Part shown: piece after piece, positions 9,677 to 18,817 of the stretch | How positions within the stretch are numbered: position 1 is the first letter of the stretch | How the letters are laid out: every line of letters begins with the position of its first letter | Assembly: GCF_900163785.1 (NCBI RefSeq) | Contig: NZ_FUKN01000013.1 | Span: forward strand, 434,001-498,000 | DNA from: Psychrobacter sp. JB385 | GTDB taxonomy: Bacteria; Pseudomonadota; Gammaproteobacteria; Pseudomonadales; Moraxellaceae | Reading direction: 5' to 3' | DNA: 64,000 nt | Translations under genes and position numbers: made by a program | Notes under the pieces: generated by a model | Told to the model about the DNA's origin: nothing | Database searches by the model: none | Seen by the model: only the letters and a program-made list of their open reading frames with translations

Positions 9677-9763
9677 TGGTACCAGTGGTCGGACTCGAAC
9701 CGACACGCTTTTAAAGGCAACGGATTTTGAATCCGTCATGTCTACCAATTCCATCACACTGGC
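9677..9763 (-). tRNA. tRNA-Leu (anticodon CAA), CCA encoded
   Basis: The minus strand folds as a class II tRNA of 87 bases. The acceptor stem is GCCAGTG/CACTGGT with discriminator A and an encoded CCA at 9677-9679. The D arm contains TGGAATTGGTAGACA. The anticodon stem ACGGA/TCCGT frames loop TTCAAAA with anticodon CAA. A long variable arm (TTGCCTTTAAAAGCG) follows, then the T arm GTCGGTTCGAGTCCGAC. It reads the UUG codon. The intact 3' half next to an integrase marks it as the attachment site of the island. Confidence 0.97.
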
Positions 9764-9834
9764 ATGTAAGGAGATAATGTCTATTCAAGAAATCATCGAA
9801 TTGGGCTACAGGGTTAACTCTGTATAGGCTGCGT

Positions 9835-9862
9835 ATTATAGCAGCCTATTTTTAGCCGTCAA
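9835..9862 (-). promoter_or_regulatory. Sigma-70 promoter of tRNA-Leu
   Basis: On the minus strand a -35 box TTGACG (9857-9862) is followed after 16 bases by a consensus TATAAT -10 box (9835-9840). Transcription would start near 9828, about 65 bases before the tRNA. The -10 lies in the loop of an inverted repeat (GGCTGC/GCAGCC) spanning 9824-9849. On the plus strand this repeat is followed by a T-run. Confidence 0.75.
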
Positions 9863-9905
9863 GAATTATTTTAAATTATTTTCGACTGACTTGAAAAAAT
9901 ACCCA

Positions 9906-10679
9906 TTATCCAACAAACGCACGCTCAACAGCATAGTCTGCTTGTACACCCATACGCGGTGATACGGTTAAACCAAAGTCATCCAAAATGGTTGAAACAT
10001 CGGCGTTAAATGGCATACTGCCACATATCAACACACGGTCATCCTCTTTATTGATTGGCGGCAGTCCAATATCTTCAAAAAGCTTGCCTGATTTCATCAA
10101 ATCCGTCACACGACCTTGATTTCTAAATTCTTCACGGGTAACGGTAGGGTAGTAGATGAATTTTTCACGATACCATTCGCCAAAAATTTCATCATTGGGT
10201 AGCTCGTTTTCGAACATATCGCGATAAGCTAAGTCCTCTGCGTTACGTACCCCATGTACCAAAATAATCTTTTCAAAACGCTCATAAACTTCAGGATCAC
10301 GCGCCAATGCCAAAAACGGTGCCATGCCCGTTCCTGTTGAGAGCATGTATAAGTGTTTGCCCGGTAGCAAATCGTCTAGTACCAGTGTACCTGTCGGCTT
10401 TTTACTGACCAATAACTCATCGCCGACCTTGATGTGCTGTAAGCGTGAGGTTAGAGGGCCATCTGGAACCTTAATAGAAAAGAATTCTAAATGATCTTCG
10501 TAGTTAGGGCTGGCAATTGAATAAGCGCGTAATAGCGGTCTGCCATCGACAACGATTCCAATCATTGCAAACTCGCCATTACGAAAACGTAAGCCGTCGT
10601 CACGAGTGGTTTTGATGCTAAATAGAGAGTCATTCCAGTGATGAACCTCAGTGACCGTTTCGGTGCGAAGTTTTGACAT
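9906..10679 (-). CDS. fpr: Ferredoxin-NADP+ reductase
   Basis: This is an FAD enzyme that moves electrons between NADPH and ferredoxin or flavodoxin. The 257 residues match the bacterial subclass I Fpr size. The FAD-binding RAYSIASP motif lies near residue 52 and the NADP-binding GTGMAPFLAL motif near residue 117. CGSMPFNAD in the C-terminal part is the usual nicotinamide-side segment. The gene stands alone and is divergent from trmO, with a 447-base gap upstream. No redox-regulator box could be identified with confidence. Confidence 0.94.
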   Translation of the reverse strand: MSKLRTETVTEVHHWNDSLFSIKTTRDDGLRFRNGEFAMIGIVVDGRPLLRAYSIASPNYEDHLEFFSIKVPDGPLTSRLQHIKVGDELLVSKKPTGTLVLDDLLPGKHLYMLSTGTGMAPFLALARDPEVYERFEKIILVHGVRNAEDLAYRDMFENELPNDEIFGEWYREKFIYYPTVTREEFRNQGRVTDLMKSGKLFEDIGLPPINKEDDRVLICGSMPFNADVSTILDDFGLTVSPRMGVQADYAVERAFVG

Positions 10680-11126
10680 AAAGTCCTCGTCAATAAGTTG
10701 CTATCTGTGTCGTTAAATTAAATGAGTATTAAATGTATTTTTTCAATGTTACATTAAAAACGATAAATGATATTAAAGATGATAATAAAGGGATTGAGCA
10801 TCGATGACGGTATCAAGTGTTGTTTTTCAAACATCAATCTTACAAGCGTTCGATCATATCACGTATTCATTGACCAAAAATTTGAGCGCTATTCTAACAT
10901 TTTATGGGATATTGTCAGTATGTAGAGATGGCTTGAAGGTCTGTAGAAAGATAAGAAATTGAACGGCTGTCATCGAAGCGCTCGCTCATAATACCAAACT
11001 TTAAAATAAAAATCCGTCCAGTAGCAGCGATGCAGCATGATAAAATGGAATATCGTTAGCGAGTAATTTTGTAAGATTGAACCATTTTGCTTGATAAAAG
11101 CGTGCTGTTATTTACGGAGTAGAGTT
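10680..11126. other. Divergent intergenic region between fpr and trmO
   Basis: This AT-rich 447-base region should hold the promoters for fpr (leftward) and trmO (rightward). I see no convincing coding frame, RNA gene or strong inverted repeat in it. Confidence 0.5.
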
Positions 11127-11966
11127 ATGCCTAGTGAAAATGCGTCTCAACATGGAGGCTATCACGCGCCTATTATTGGTTACCATCGTGCGCCGCTAAC
11201 GCAAAAGTTTGGCGCACCAAGACAGCCCAATCTGGTAGCACTGACCAGTACCATTGAGATGTTAGCGCCCTATGATGATCCAGCCGCTTTTATTGGTATG
11301 GAGGCGTTTAGTCATATTTGGATCAGTTGGCATTTTCATCATAACTATATGGATAAAAACAATAATCTCAATCGAACAGACAGCAGTTTTCGCCCGCAAG
11401 TACGTCCTCCTAGACTTGGTGGTAATCAAAAAATAGGCGTATTTGCCAGTCGGAGCATGTATCGACCTTCTGCCTTAGGATTGTCTGTCGTTAAGCTTGA
11501 ACGTATTGACGTCGTAGAAGGACGCGTATTACTGGTTGTTAGCGGAGCCGATATGATCGACGCCACACCAATCATCGATATTAAGCCTTATGTGGCTTAT
11601 AGTGATGCAATTATGCATGCAGTGAGTGGTTTTGCTCCATCTGCCCCTATAGTATTAGAGGTGACGATGACCGACTCTGCTCACGAGCAGTTTATGGGTT
11701 TGGTAAATAAAGAAAATCTAGCTGATAACGTCAGTGAGGTAAAACTTGATACAGTCGCTGCGCGTATTTATCAAATACAGAACCAATTGCTGGTCACTGA
11801 CATGGGTGTGATTAAAGCGCTTATCGCTCAAGATCCGCGTCCTGCCTATCGCCGTGATGATACAAAAAAGGTGTTTGTGATGCGTTATAAGTCTGTTGAT
11901 GTGAGCTTTCGGTTGACGGAATCAGATGAGTTACAGATAACTGATGTGGTAGCGGTGAGTGTATAA
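11127..11966 (+). CDS. trmO: tRNA (t6A37) N6-methyltransferase, TrmO/TsaA family
   Basis: TrmO uses S-adenosylmethionine to convert t6A to m6t6A at position 37 of certain threonine tRNAs. The protein has about 279 residues from the ATG at 11127, which has a CGGAG site upstream. A longer frame starting at 11091 lacks one. The family signature is visible: FGAPRQPNL near residue 30, then FSHIWISWHFHHN, VRPPRLGG, IGVFASRS and YRPSALGLSVVKL. The C-terminal domain carries DPRPAYRRDD. It is separate from any operon. Confidence 0.93.
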   Translation: MPSENASQHGGYHAPIIGYHRAPLTQKFGAPRQPNLVALTSTIEMLAPYDDPAAFIGMEAFSHIWISWHFHHNYMDKNNNLNRTDSSFRPQVRPPRLGGNQKIGVFASRSMYRPSALGLSVVKLERIDVVEGRVLLVVSGADMIDATPIIDIKPYVAYSDAIMHAVSGFAPSAPIVLEVTMTDSAHEQFMGLVNKENLADNVSEVKLDTVAARIYQIQNQLLVTDMGVIKALIAQDPRPAYRRDDTKKVFVMRYKSVDVSFRLTESDELQITDVVAVSV

Positions 11967-12080
11967 CGTTAGAATCGTCTCGTCGCATTTACGGGTTAGT
12001 TGTTTATGAATGATAGAGCCGTGATTGATAAAGCGCTAAACTGACACTTGTCTCTATACCAACAATATAAGAAGAAAAAT

Positions 12081-13868
12081 ATGTCTGTCCAAAATTATTC
12101 GATAGTGATTGATCTGCGCTGGTGTCTTGATGAACTGCTGGCAGATAAAGTCATTGATCAGCGCGGTTACAACTTAGTGATTACCAGCCGCCGTGATAAA
12201 GCGCAGCATCCACTGATTACCATCAGTGAGTTTGGTTTACCAAACGGTCATGCTCTTGATCCAAACGCTGAGACCAAACTTACCCTTGCATGGTTGAACC
12301 AATGGTTGGCTAGTAAAGCAGGTATGCCACTGGTTCGTATCGACCCATTAAAAGTTGATGTCCCTGCTGCGACCCAACTGATGTCTTTTGAGTATGCTCG
12401 CTCGCAGCATATCTTACCGATTGAAGTGAAAAGTGATGAAGTGGTTATCGGTACAGATCAGCCATTTTATACGGATTGGCAAGCAAATATTGAAAAGCTC
12501 ATTAAGTCTAGAAGCTACCGTACAGTCTATATCAGTCCTGACCAGATTCATCGCTATCGACGAGAGTTTTATCAAGTCACCCAAGCGATTGCTGGAGCGA
12601 ATAGTGTCCATAAACGAGCGGCTGCCGATGTCACCAATGTCGAGGCATTGCTTCAGCTGGGCGATAATACCAATCCCGATGCCAATGATCAGCATATCGT
12701 CAGAGTGGTCGATTGGCTGTTGCAATATGCGTTTGAGCAGCGCGCCAGTGACATTCATCTAGAGCCGCGCCGTGAGACAGGCAAGGTTCGCTTTCGTATT
12801 GATGGTGTGCTCCACACTGTTTATGAGATGCCATTGGCAATCATAGTGGCAGTGACGGCACGTATTAAAATCTTAGGACGGCTTAATGTCGCTGAAAAAC
12901 GCAAGCCGCAAGATGGCCGCCTCAAAACCCGCACACCAAAGGGCTTAGAGACCGAGCTGCGTTTATCGACCATGCCAACGGCGTTTGGTGAAAAATTGGT
13001 CATGCGTGTGTTTGATCCTGAAGTATTGGTACGCTCATTTGCTCAGCTTGGCCTATCTGGCAAGCAGCTTGAGACATGGCATGAGTTGACCGCCAATCCT
13101 AACGGCATTATTCTGGTGACAGGTCCGACAGGTTCAGGAAAAACCACCACTTTATACAGTACACTTAAGCAGTTAGCCACTGAGCAAGTCAACGTCTGTA
13201 CGATTGAAGATCCAATTGAGATGATTGAGCCCGCTTTTAACCAAATGCAGGTCAATCCTGGTGTCGAGCTGCATTTTGCCGATGGTATTCGCTCATTGAT
13301 GCGCCAAGACCCTGATATCATTATGGTTGGGGAGATTCGAGATGCCGAAACGGCAAATATGGCAGTACAAGCTTCTCTGACTGGTCACTTGGTATTATCG
13401 ACATTACATACCAATGATGCCCCAAGCTCATTGACTCGTCTGCACGATTTGGGCATTCAACCGTTTTTGACGTCAGCGACCATCTTAGGGGTAATGGCTC
13501 AGCGCTTATTGCGGACGTTATGCCCGCACTGTAAGCAAGCAGTAGACGTTACACCCGATAGCGAGATTGCCATCCAGTGGCAAGAGTTAGTCCAGCCTTG
13601 GCGTGCGTCTTTGCCTGCTCAAATCTATACAGCGCAAGGTTGTGAGCACTGTCGCCACACTGGTTATCAGGGTCGTGTGGGTTTGTATGAAATCATGCCC
13701 TTATCCAATGATTTAAAAAAACTGGTCGCTGCTGATGCAAGTTTGGATGTGCTCAAACAACAAGCATACCGAGAAGGCGTACAACCACTACGTTTATCTG
13801 GCGCAAAACGTATTAGCGAAGGCGTCACTACCATAGAAGAGGTAATGCGCGTCGTGCCGTTGCACTGA
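12081..13868 (+). CDS. gspE: Type II secretion system ATPase GspE
   Basis: This is the cytoplasmic hexameric ATPase that powers the type II secretion pseudopilus. From ATG 12081 it has about 595 residues, and an upstream in-frame TTG at 12048 is also possible. The N-terminal MshEN-like domain is followed by the ATPase core: Walker A GPTGSGKTTTLYS near residue 345, the Asp box with IRSLMRQDPD, Walker B IIMVGEIRD, and the His box LSTLHTNDAPSS. A four-cysteine zinc motif (CPHC ... CEHC) is typical of GspE and PilB. I choose GspE because gspH-I-J-K lie 2.7 kb downstream. The other gsp genes are not in the window, so the system is split. Confidence 0.9.
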   Translation: MSVQNYSIVIDLRWCLDELLADKVIDQRGYNLVITSRRDKAQHPLITISEFGLPNGHALDPNAETKLTLAWLNQWLASKAGMPLVRIDPLKVDVPAATQLMSFEYARSQHILPIEVKSDEVVIGTDQPFYTDWQANIEKLIKSRSYRTVYISPDQIHRYRREFYQVTQAIAGANSVHKRAAADVTNVEALLQLGDNTNPDANDQHIVRVVDWLLQYAFEQRASDIHLEPRRETGKVRFRIDGVLHTVYEMPLAIIVAVTARIKILGRLNVAEKRKPQDGRLKTRTPKGLETELRLSTMPTAFGEKLVMRVFDPEVLVRSFAQLGLSGKQLETWHELTANPNGIILVTGPTGSGKTTTLYSTLKQLATEQVNVCTIEDPIEMIEPAFNQMQVNPGVELHFADGIRSLMRQDPDIIMVGEIRDAETANMAVQASLTGHLVLSTLHTNDAPSSLTRLHDLGIQPFLTSATILGVMAQRLLRTLCPHCKQAVDVTPDSEIAIQWQELVQPWRASLPAQIYTAQGCEHCRHTGYQGRVGLYEIMPLSNDLKKLVAADASLDVLKQQAYREGVQPLRLSGAKRISEGVTTIEEVMRVVPLH

Positions 13869-13889
13869 TGATTGGCATTGACGTTATGT

Positions 13890-14555
13890 TCATCGCTCCC
13901 AGCGTACATTCTGGCGAATAATTTTTGCTGGCGTGCCTGCTATCATAGAGTTTGGTGTTGTGACTGATTTATTGACAAACGCGCCTGCTGCAATGATGCA
14001 GCCACTGGCAATAGAGACATTTTTAGAAACAGTCACATTGGCGGCAATCCAAATATGACTGCCTAAAACGACATCAGAATGAGCAGCATTTAAGCGCATA
14101 TCGGACTCTAAATCGTAAACCTTATGCACATCGGTAGCACGGATTTCAATGCCGCGCGATATCATACAAGATTTGCCAATTTTCACACTTTTATCACGTG
14201 CCAAGATATAGCAGTCGATAGCGGTGGTATGTGCACCGATATGAATGTGTAGATGATTACCGACAACTAATAGATGGCCGGAGAATTTGACATTTTGTTC
14301 AATGGTGACTTTATTGTGATTGCCATTGATATCGATTTTTAAATGATTAAGTTTGCCTTTTTCATCGATTGTAATTTGATTATCATGACCCTTACGAATG
14401 GTGATAGATGAATTGCCAATGATACGTACATCTCTAGCAATTTTGATACGGTTGTCATGACCGTTGTCTTGTAATAAAAATCTCCGTCTATATAGCTTTT
14501 TTGGTAATACCGCTCTGAGGATCGGAGATAAGGTGATGGTTTTTTTAGAATTCAT
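13890..14555 (-). CDS. Hexapeptide-repeat (left-handed beta-helix) acyltransferase
   Basis: A 221-residue protein, convergent with gspE. The middle of the protein shows isoleucine/valine-spaced beta-helix repeats. The C-terminal part matches the maltose/galactoside O-acetyltransferase group, with HIWIAANVTV, GCIIAAGAFV and SMIAGTPAKII. The conserved His in the first of these is the likely catalytic base. It probably transfers an acetyl group to a sugar of the cell surface, but the substrate is unknown and no polysaccharide cluster adjoins. The N-terminal 20 residues are basic and do not form a signal peptide. Confidence 0.8.
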   Translation of the reverse strand: MNSKKTITLSPILRAVLPKKLYRRRFLLQDNGHDNRIKIARDVRIIGNSSITIRKGHDNQITIDEKGKLNHLKIDINGNHNKVTIEQNVKFSGHLLVVGNHLHIHIGAHTTAIDCYILARDKSVKIGKSCMISRGIEIRATDVHKVYDLESDMRLNAAHSDVVLGSHIWIAANVTVSKNVSIASGCIIAAGAFVNKSVTTPNSMIAGTPAKIIRQNVRWER

Positions 14556-14750
14556 AATAAAAAGCTTATAAATAAGTAAAAATTGTATGGAGCTGCTTGC
14601 TGACGATTTTATGTGTTTTCGAAAACCATTCTATAGTGTACTTTTAAACCTCACTTGAAAACAGCAGTCTTTAGAGCAATAAATACTATTACAACTTTAA
14701 ATTTTTAACCCAATTTTGCTATTTATCCATTTTTATTAACGAGAATATAT

Positions 14751-15539
14751 ATGTTTACTGATACCCATTGCCATCTGAATCGTTTAGATTTAGCCAAGTA
14801 CGATGGTCAACTGTCTGGCGCAATAGATGCGATGAAAGCCGCTAACGTCACTCGGGCGATGGCCATTATGTGTGACTTCAATGAGTATGAAGACATTGCC
14901 AAGATTGTGAGTACTTATAGCGATGAGATCCTCAATCTTGGTATGAGTGTGGGCATTCATCCTTGTGAAGACATTCAGGTCTTACAATCAGCGACCGTTG
15001 AGCGACTCATAGAGACGGCCAGTAACGATCACGTATGGGCAATAGGAGAGACAGGGCTCGATTACTATTGGTCAACTGAGAATAAAAAAGAGCAGCAAGC
15101 CAGTCTTGCTCGTCATATTCATGCCAGCCAGCATTTAAAAAAACCACTCGTGATACATATGCGTGATGCCAAAGATGATACCATCGACATCCTAAAAAGT
15201 GAGGGCGCTGAACACGGCATTATTCACTGCTTTACTGAAGATTGGGAAACCGCAAAACAAGCGTTAGATTTGGGATTTTATATCTCATTTTCAGGTATTG
15301 TAAGCTTTAAGAGCGCCCAAATGATTCAAGATGCAGCAAAAAAAATGCCTAGAGACAGGATACTTATCGAGACGGACAGTCCTTACTTGGCACCCGTACC
15401 CAAACGTGGTAGACCCAATGAGCCCGCTTATGTGCCCTATGTCGCCGCTTATATTGCAGACATGTATGACTGTAGCGCCGAAGATATAGGCAAATTAACT
15501 GCAAAAAACTTTGAAAATTTACTGGCACAGTATCATTAA
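14751..15539 (+). CDS. TatD-family metal-dependent DNase
   Basis: A 262-residue TIM-barrel hydrolase of the TatD/YcfH/YjjV group. Metal ligands are visible: THCHLN near residue 5, GETGLDYYW near 96, HMRDA near 134, HCFTE near 158, and ETDSPYLAP near 206. Family members act as 3'-5' nucleases or deoxyribonucleases in DNA repair and turnover. It lies upstream of a TetR gene, with no sign of co-transcription beyond direction. Confidence 0.92.
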   Translation: MFTDTHCHLNRLDLAKYDGQLSGAIDAMKAANVTRAMAIMCDFNEYEDIAKIVSTYSDEILNLGMSVGIHPCEDIQVLQSATVERLIETASNDHVWAIGETGLDYYWSTENKKEQQASLARHIHASQHLKKPLVIHMRDAKDDTIDILKSEGAEHGIIHCFTEDWETAKQALDLGFYISFSGIVSFKSAQMIQDAAKKMPRDRILIETDSPYLAPVPKRGRPNEPAYVPYVAAYIADMYDCSAEDIGKLTAKNFENLLAQYH

Positions 15540-15772
15540 AATCGTTATGCTATGACCAATCAGTCATTTATTCGTTAGCCTTGAAACCTCATGCGCTAAG
15601 CCATTCAAATGATCGGTATAACCCTATGGTTGATGGTAGCTATTTTGCAAATATAAGCATATCCTCTATTGTTGTTTTTGAGCCGTCTTTGCATAGATGC
15701 ATACTTGCATTGCCGATGCGCTAATCCAAACAACGGTTGTATGTCCAAACTTGTCAGGTTTTAGGAGAGATT

Positions 15773-16456
15773 ATGAGTCGTCAGCACCAATTCAAAGCAC
15801 GAGAAGAGAATATCTTAGCGATGGCAGAGCAGCTGCTACTTGAGTCGGGCGATGGTGATATCACTTTAGACAGTTTGGCAGACCAGCTTGATTTGGCTAA
15901 AGGCACACTATATAAGCATTTTTCTAGTAAAGATGAGCTTTATTTGCGCATCATTATTCGTTATGAAGAGCAGCTATTTGCAATTAACCGTATTGATGAC
16001 TGCCCATCGGCAGGCGTGGCACGAATGATTTTTCAGCAGCTGTTTAACCCACAAAAAGCGATGCTACTCAATCAAATTGAAGAACGCTTGGCGGCCTCAG
16101 TGACAGGCCTCAATCGCTTATTTGGTGAATTATACGATATTCGCCGTCAGCGTATGAAACGCTTGATTGATATCATTAGTGCCTATCTAAAAGACGAACA
16201 CAGTAGCCTAAGCACTCGTGATTATCTCTCTTCTATTTGGGCAATGGGTCAAGGCGGAGCAGGGTTATTGAATTCAAGCTTCTATCAGCGTTATTTAGGT
16301 CGCCGTGATACCTTGCGTTACGCTTTTGTGCAGCAAATGCTTGAGTTGCCAAGCCATTATCCGGCTCATGAGAATGAGGTGATGGATGAGGATATGCAAG
16401 AGCTGGTAGAGCAAATCGATACCGAGTCAGAAGAACACCGCAACACCAGTTATTGA
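15773..16456 (+). CDS. TetR-family transcriptional regulator
   Basis: A 227-residue regulator. The start at 15773 is set by AGGAGAG at 15763-15769. An upstream TTG at 15737 is unlikely. The N-terminal helix-turn-helix is clear, with DGDITLDSLADQLDLAKGTLYKHFSSKDELYLRI near residues 26-60. The C-terminal ligand-binding part is helical. It lies between tatD and the gsp genes. Its targets are not evident. Confidence 0.88.
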   Translation: MSRQHQFKAREENILAMAEQLLLESGDGDITLDSLADQLDLAKGTLYKHFSSKDELYLRIIIRYEEQLFAINRIDDCPSAGVARMIFQQLFNPQKAMLLNQIEERLAASVTGLNRLFGELYDIRRQRMKRLIDIISAYLKDEHSSLSTRDYLSSIWAMGQGGAGLLNSSFYQRYLGRRDTLRYAFVQQMLELPSHYPAHENEVMDEDMQELVEQIDTESEEHRNTSY

Positions 16457-16610
16457 TATCTTAACGCGTTAACCCTATAAATGGGCGCGTGCAAAAATCT
16501 GTGTCGTCGTACAGGCGATGGCGACACATACCACTCTGTTTTTTTAGCGTGATGCTACTCATACTACTGTATATACAACAACCTGCTTATTATGGGCTTA
16601 TAGGTGCAAT

Positions 16611-17429
16611 ATGCCGGTCACTGCCAAGATTCAGTCCAGCTCAGTGACCAGTGGCTATACTGCCTTAATCTATGAAAACCTGTCATATGATAAAACGAGT
16701 ATCAATCCGTTAGATTGTCCTTATTCTGATAAACACTCTTTGCAAAAAAATCCTTACGCGCCTGCTTCTCGTCTGCTTTATTTACCACGCTCACAATCAG
16801 GGTTTACTTTGGTTGAGATTGTCGTTGTTGTGGTTATTTTATCCATCTTTGCTGGCATGATGAGCTTATCCGTCGGTAGTAGTGAATCTCGCAAAAACCG
16901 TGCATTCTATGAGCATCTTACCGATTCATTGAGCTATGTTCGACTGTTATCGGCGGAGCGTATGCAGCCAATGGGTCTGAGCCTACAAGCGGATAAGCAA
17001 GGTCAGGTGGCACCTGTGATTGTCACTTTATCAAATCCTTATATCGCTTATCAAACACCTGAAATTCCCTCAAATAGTATGGACAGTCGTCCTAAAAACG
17101 TGATGGAATTATCGTCAGATTTGACAGGTATGCCTGATGAGCAACAGCCTACGCCAAGCTGGGAAGTCGAGCCAGAGGTCAGTTTGCCTGAGTTACCGAC
17201 TGGTGTCAGTCTGAGAATACAAAGTTTGGATGCTGGTGGCGCATCAAATGCTAATCAGAATCAGACACTACAGCCTTGGTTTACCAGTCAGACCGTGCCA
17301 CAGATTTTATGGTTTGGTACGGGACAAGCGACACCAGTGACTATTGAAGTGATTCACAATTCTCGCTTGGTGGGTGAGGTGATTATGATTATGCCGGATG
17401 GCAGTATGATGATCGGACAGGAGTTATAA
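16611..17429 (+). CDS. gspH: Type II secretion pseudopilin GspH, with long N-terminal leader
   Basis: A minor pseudopilin of the type II secretion pseudopilus tip. The prepilin signal QSG/FTLVEIVVVVVILSI is cleaved by the prepilin peptidase after Gly64. Glu+5 is present. The 64-residue leader is far longer than the usual 5-20 residues. An AGGTG site at 16602-16606 supports the ATG at 16611, while an in-frame TTG at 16740 would give a 21-residue leader. The C-terminal domain is mostly beta with Pro/Gln-rich insertions. It is the first gene of gspH-I-J-K and ends 3 bases before gspI. Confidence 0.85.
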   Translation: MPVTAKIQSSSVTSGYTALIYENLSYDKTSINPLDCPYSDKHSLQKNPYAPASRLLYLPRSQSGFTLVEIVVVVVILSIFAGMMSLSVGSSESRKNRAFYEHLTDSLSYVRLLSAERMQPMGLSLQADKQGQVAPVIVTLSNPYIAYQTPEIPSNSMDSRPKNVMELSSDLTGMPDEQQPTPSWEVEPEVSLPELPTGVSLRIQSLDAGGASNANQNQTLQPWFTSQTVPQILWFGTGQATPVTIEVIHNSRLVGEVIMIMPDGSMMIGQEL

Positions 17430-17432
17430 CTG

Positions 17433-17936
17433 ATGGCTCTTTTATCCAAACCATCTCCCGCTGTTATCAAGACAGCGCCATCTAAATCCAAATACGAGCG
17501 TGGCTTTACCTTAATCGAGGTTATGGTTGCCTTAGCCATTTTGGCAGTGGTTGCCGTTGCTGCTAGCCGCGCAAGTAGTGCGTATCTCAGCTCTGTCGAT
17601 ATATTACGCACTCGCACATTGGCACACTTCGTCGCACAAAATGCGGCAGCTGATTTACATATTCAAAAGACATGGCTAACCGCAAATCGTACTCAGACAG
17701 TCAATGCTCAAGGCCGTGATTGGCAAGTGGTGATGACGGTCAGTGATGCCATCACGCCTGCATTAAAAAAAGTAAATATCGCTATTGCGCCCATAGTAGA
17801 CGGACAGGTGCGCAATGCAGTGACAGATATTGATGTGATCTTGAGTAATCCGAAGCAAGATATGGGCAGTTTGGATCTGGGTAGTATGAGCAGTCAAAGT
17901 ACGGGCATGTCAGGACAAGTGGGGGGCGGCCTATGA
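17433..17936 (+). CDS. gspI: Type II secretion pseudopilin GspI
   Basis: A 167-residue minor pseudopilin. The cleavage signal YERG/FTLIEVMVALAILAVVA starts near residue 24, and Glu+5 is present. GspI nucleates the GspI-J-K tip complex of the pseudopilus. The GspI C-terminal domain continues through AHFVAQNAAADLHI and RDWQVVMTV. The stop overlaps the gspJ start by 4 bases (ATGA), so the two are translationally coupled. Confidence 0.9.
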   Translation: MALLSKPSPAVIKTAPSKSKYERGFTLIEVMVALAILAVVAVAASRASSAYLSSVDILRTRTLAHFVAQNAAADLHIQKTWLTANRTQTVNAQGRDWQVVMTVSDAITPALKKVNIAIAPIVDGQVRNAVTDIDVILSNPKQDMGSLDLGSMSSQSTGMSGQVGGGL

Positions 17937-18658
17937 AAGAGCAAAATGGGTTCACTCTACTTGAACTCATGGTTGCGATGGCTATATTTGCCATGCTAGC
18001 GGTGGCAGGATGGCAAGTGTTTGATAGTGTCAATCGTGCTCGTGAACGGGCACAGTTGCATGCCGATCACTTGGCTGTGTTGCAATATGCTTATCTACAA
18101 TTGCAGCAGGACATGAATCAGATTATTCCTTACCAAGCACTCGATGCCCAGTCAGATAATATGACAAATAACAGTCTCAATGCGGATAGCCAAGCCAATG
18201 AAACAGTACCAGAGCCTTTTATGAGCTTGGATGGAGAGCATATCAGCTTTGTACGCTACGCCGACCCTGATCCGCGCTATCAGAGCAGTGATAGCATACA
18301 GCATGTTGAATATATTTTTGTAGATGAGCGCTTGGTTCGCCGTCAATACACCAGTTTAGAGGGTGGACGTGATAGTGTTAGCTTAGATAGCGTATTGCTC
18401 GAAGGCGTCACTGATGGACGTTGGCAAGCCTATCTACCAGAATTAAGCGCCAAATTTCCTAACGAAAATAGTAGTAATGTTAATATGAATAGTGGCGCTA
18501 TGCAGACAGCTAGTGATGGTGTCACAAAGCCTGAAGTATCCTTACTACCAAAAGGTACGGCTGTCAGCTTCACTTATCAAGATATGCCAATCACTTGGCA
18601 ATGGGCACTTGCACCTCAGCCGATACCACGTAGTTATAAAAATGTCAGTAATAATTAG
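17933..18658 (+). CDS. gspJ: Type II secretion pseudopilin GspJ, frame continues past an amber codon
   Basis: A 241-residue minor pseudopilin with cleavage signal NG/FTLLELMVAMAIFAML near residue 7. The middle has the GspJ pattern with EHISFVRYADPDP and RLVRRQYT. It ends at TAG (18656-18658) just after QPIPRSYKNVSNN. The same frame then reads on for 35 more codons without a stop (NSSNDQNSLDGHN and onward, to IESSN) up to TAA at 18764-18766. The extra stretch is Asn/Asp/Ser-rich, similar to the tail of GspK. It looks like a recently shortened tail, and the core fold is complete without it. Confidence 0.88.
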   Translation: MKEQNGFTLLELMVAMAIFAMLAVAGWQVFDSVNRARERAQLHADHLAVLQYAYLQLQQDMNQIIPYQALDAQSDNMTNNSLNADSQANETVPEPFMSLDGEHISFVRYADPDPRYQSSDSIQHVEYIFVDERLVRRQYTSLEGGRDSVSLDSVLLEGVTDGRWQAYLPELSAKFPNENSSNVNMNSGAMQTASDGVTKPEVSLLPKGTAVSFTYQDMPITWQWALAPQPIPRSYKNVSNN

Positions 18659-18817
18659 AATTCTTCTAATGACCAAAACTCTCTTGACGGACATAATAAC
18701 AATCGTGATATTGCTGGCAACGACGCCCAGAGCGGCTTTAACGATGTCATAGAAAGCAGTAACTAAGAAGGTGACATTAAAAATGCACCGTAGAATCAAT
18801 AACCGAGGCAGTTACCT

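Noticed and set aside
9491..9757. An 88-residue frame on the minus strand over the tRNA-Leu region
   Set aside because: It translates the tRNA gene and its terminator. The tRNA fold explains the sequence.
18659..18817. A separate small gene between gspJ and gspK
   Set aside because: The open stretch is in frame with gspJ and lacks its own start, so it is treated as the lost tail of gspJ.
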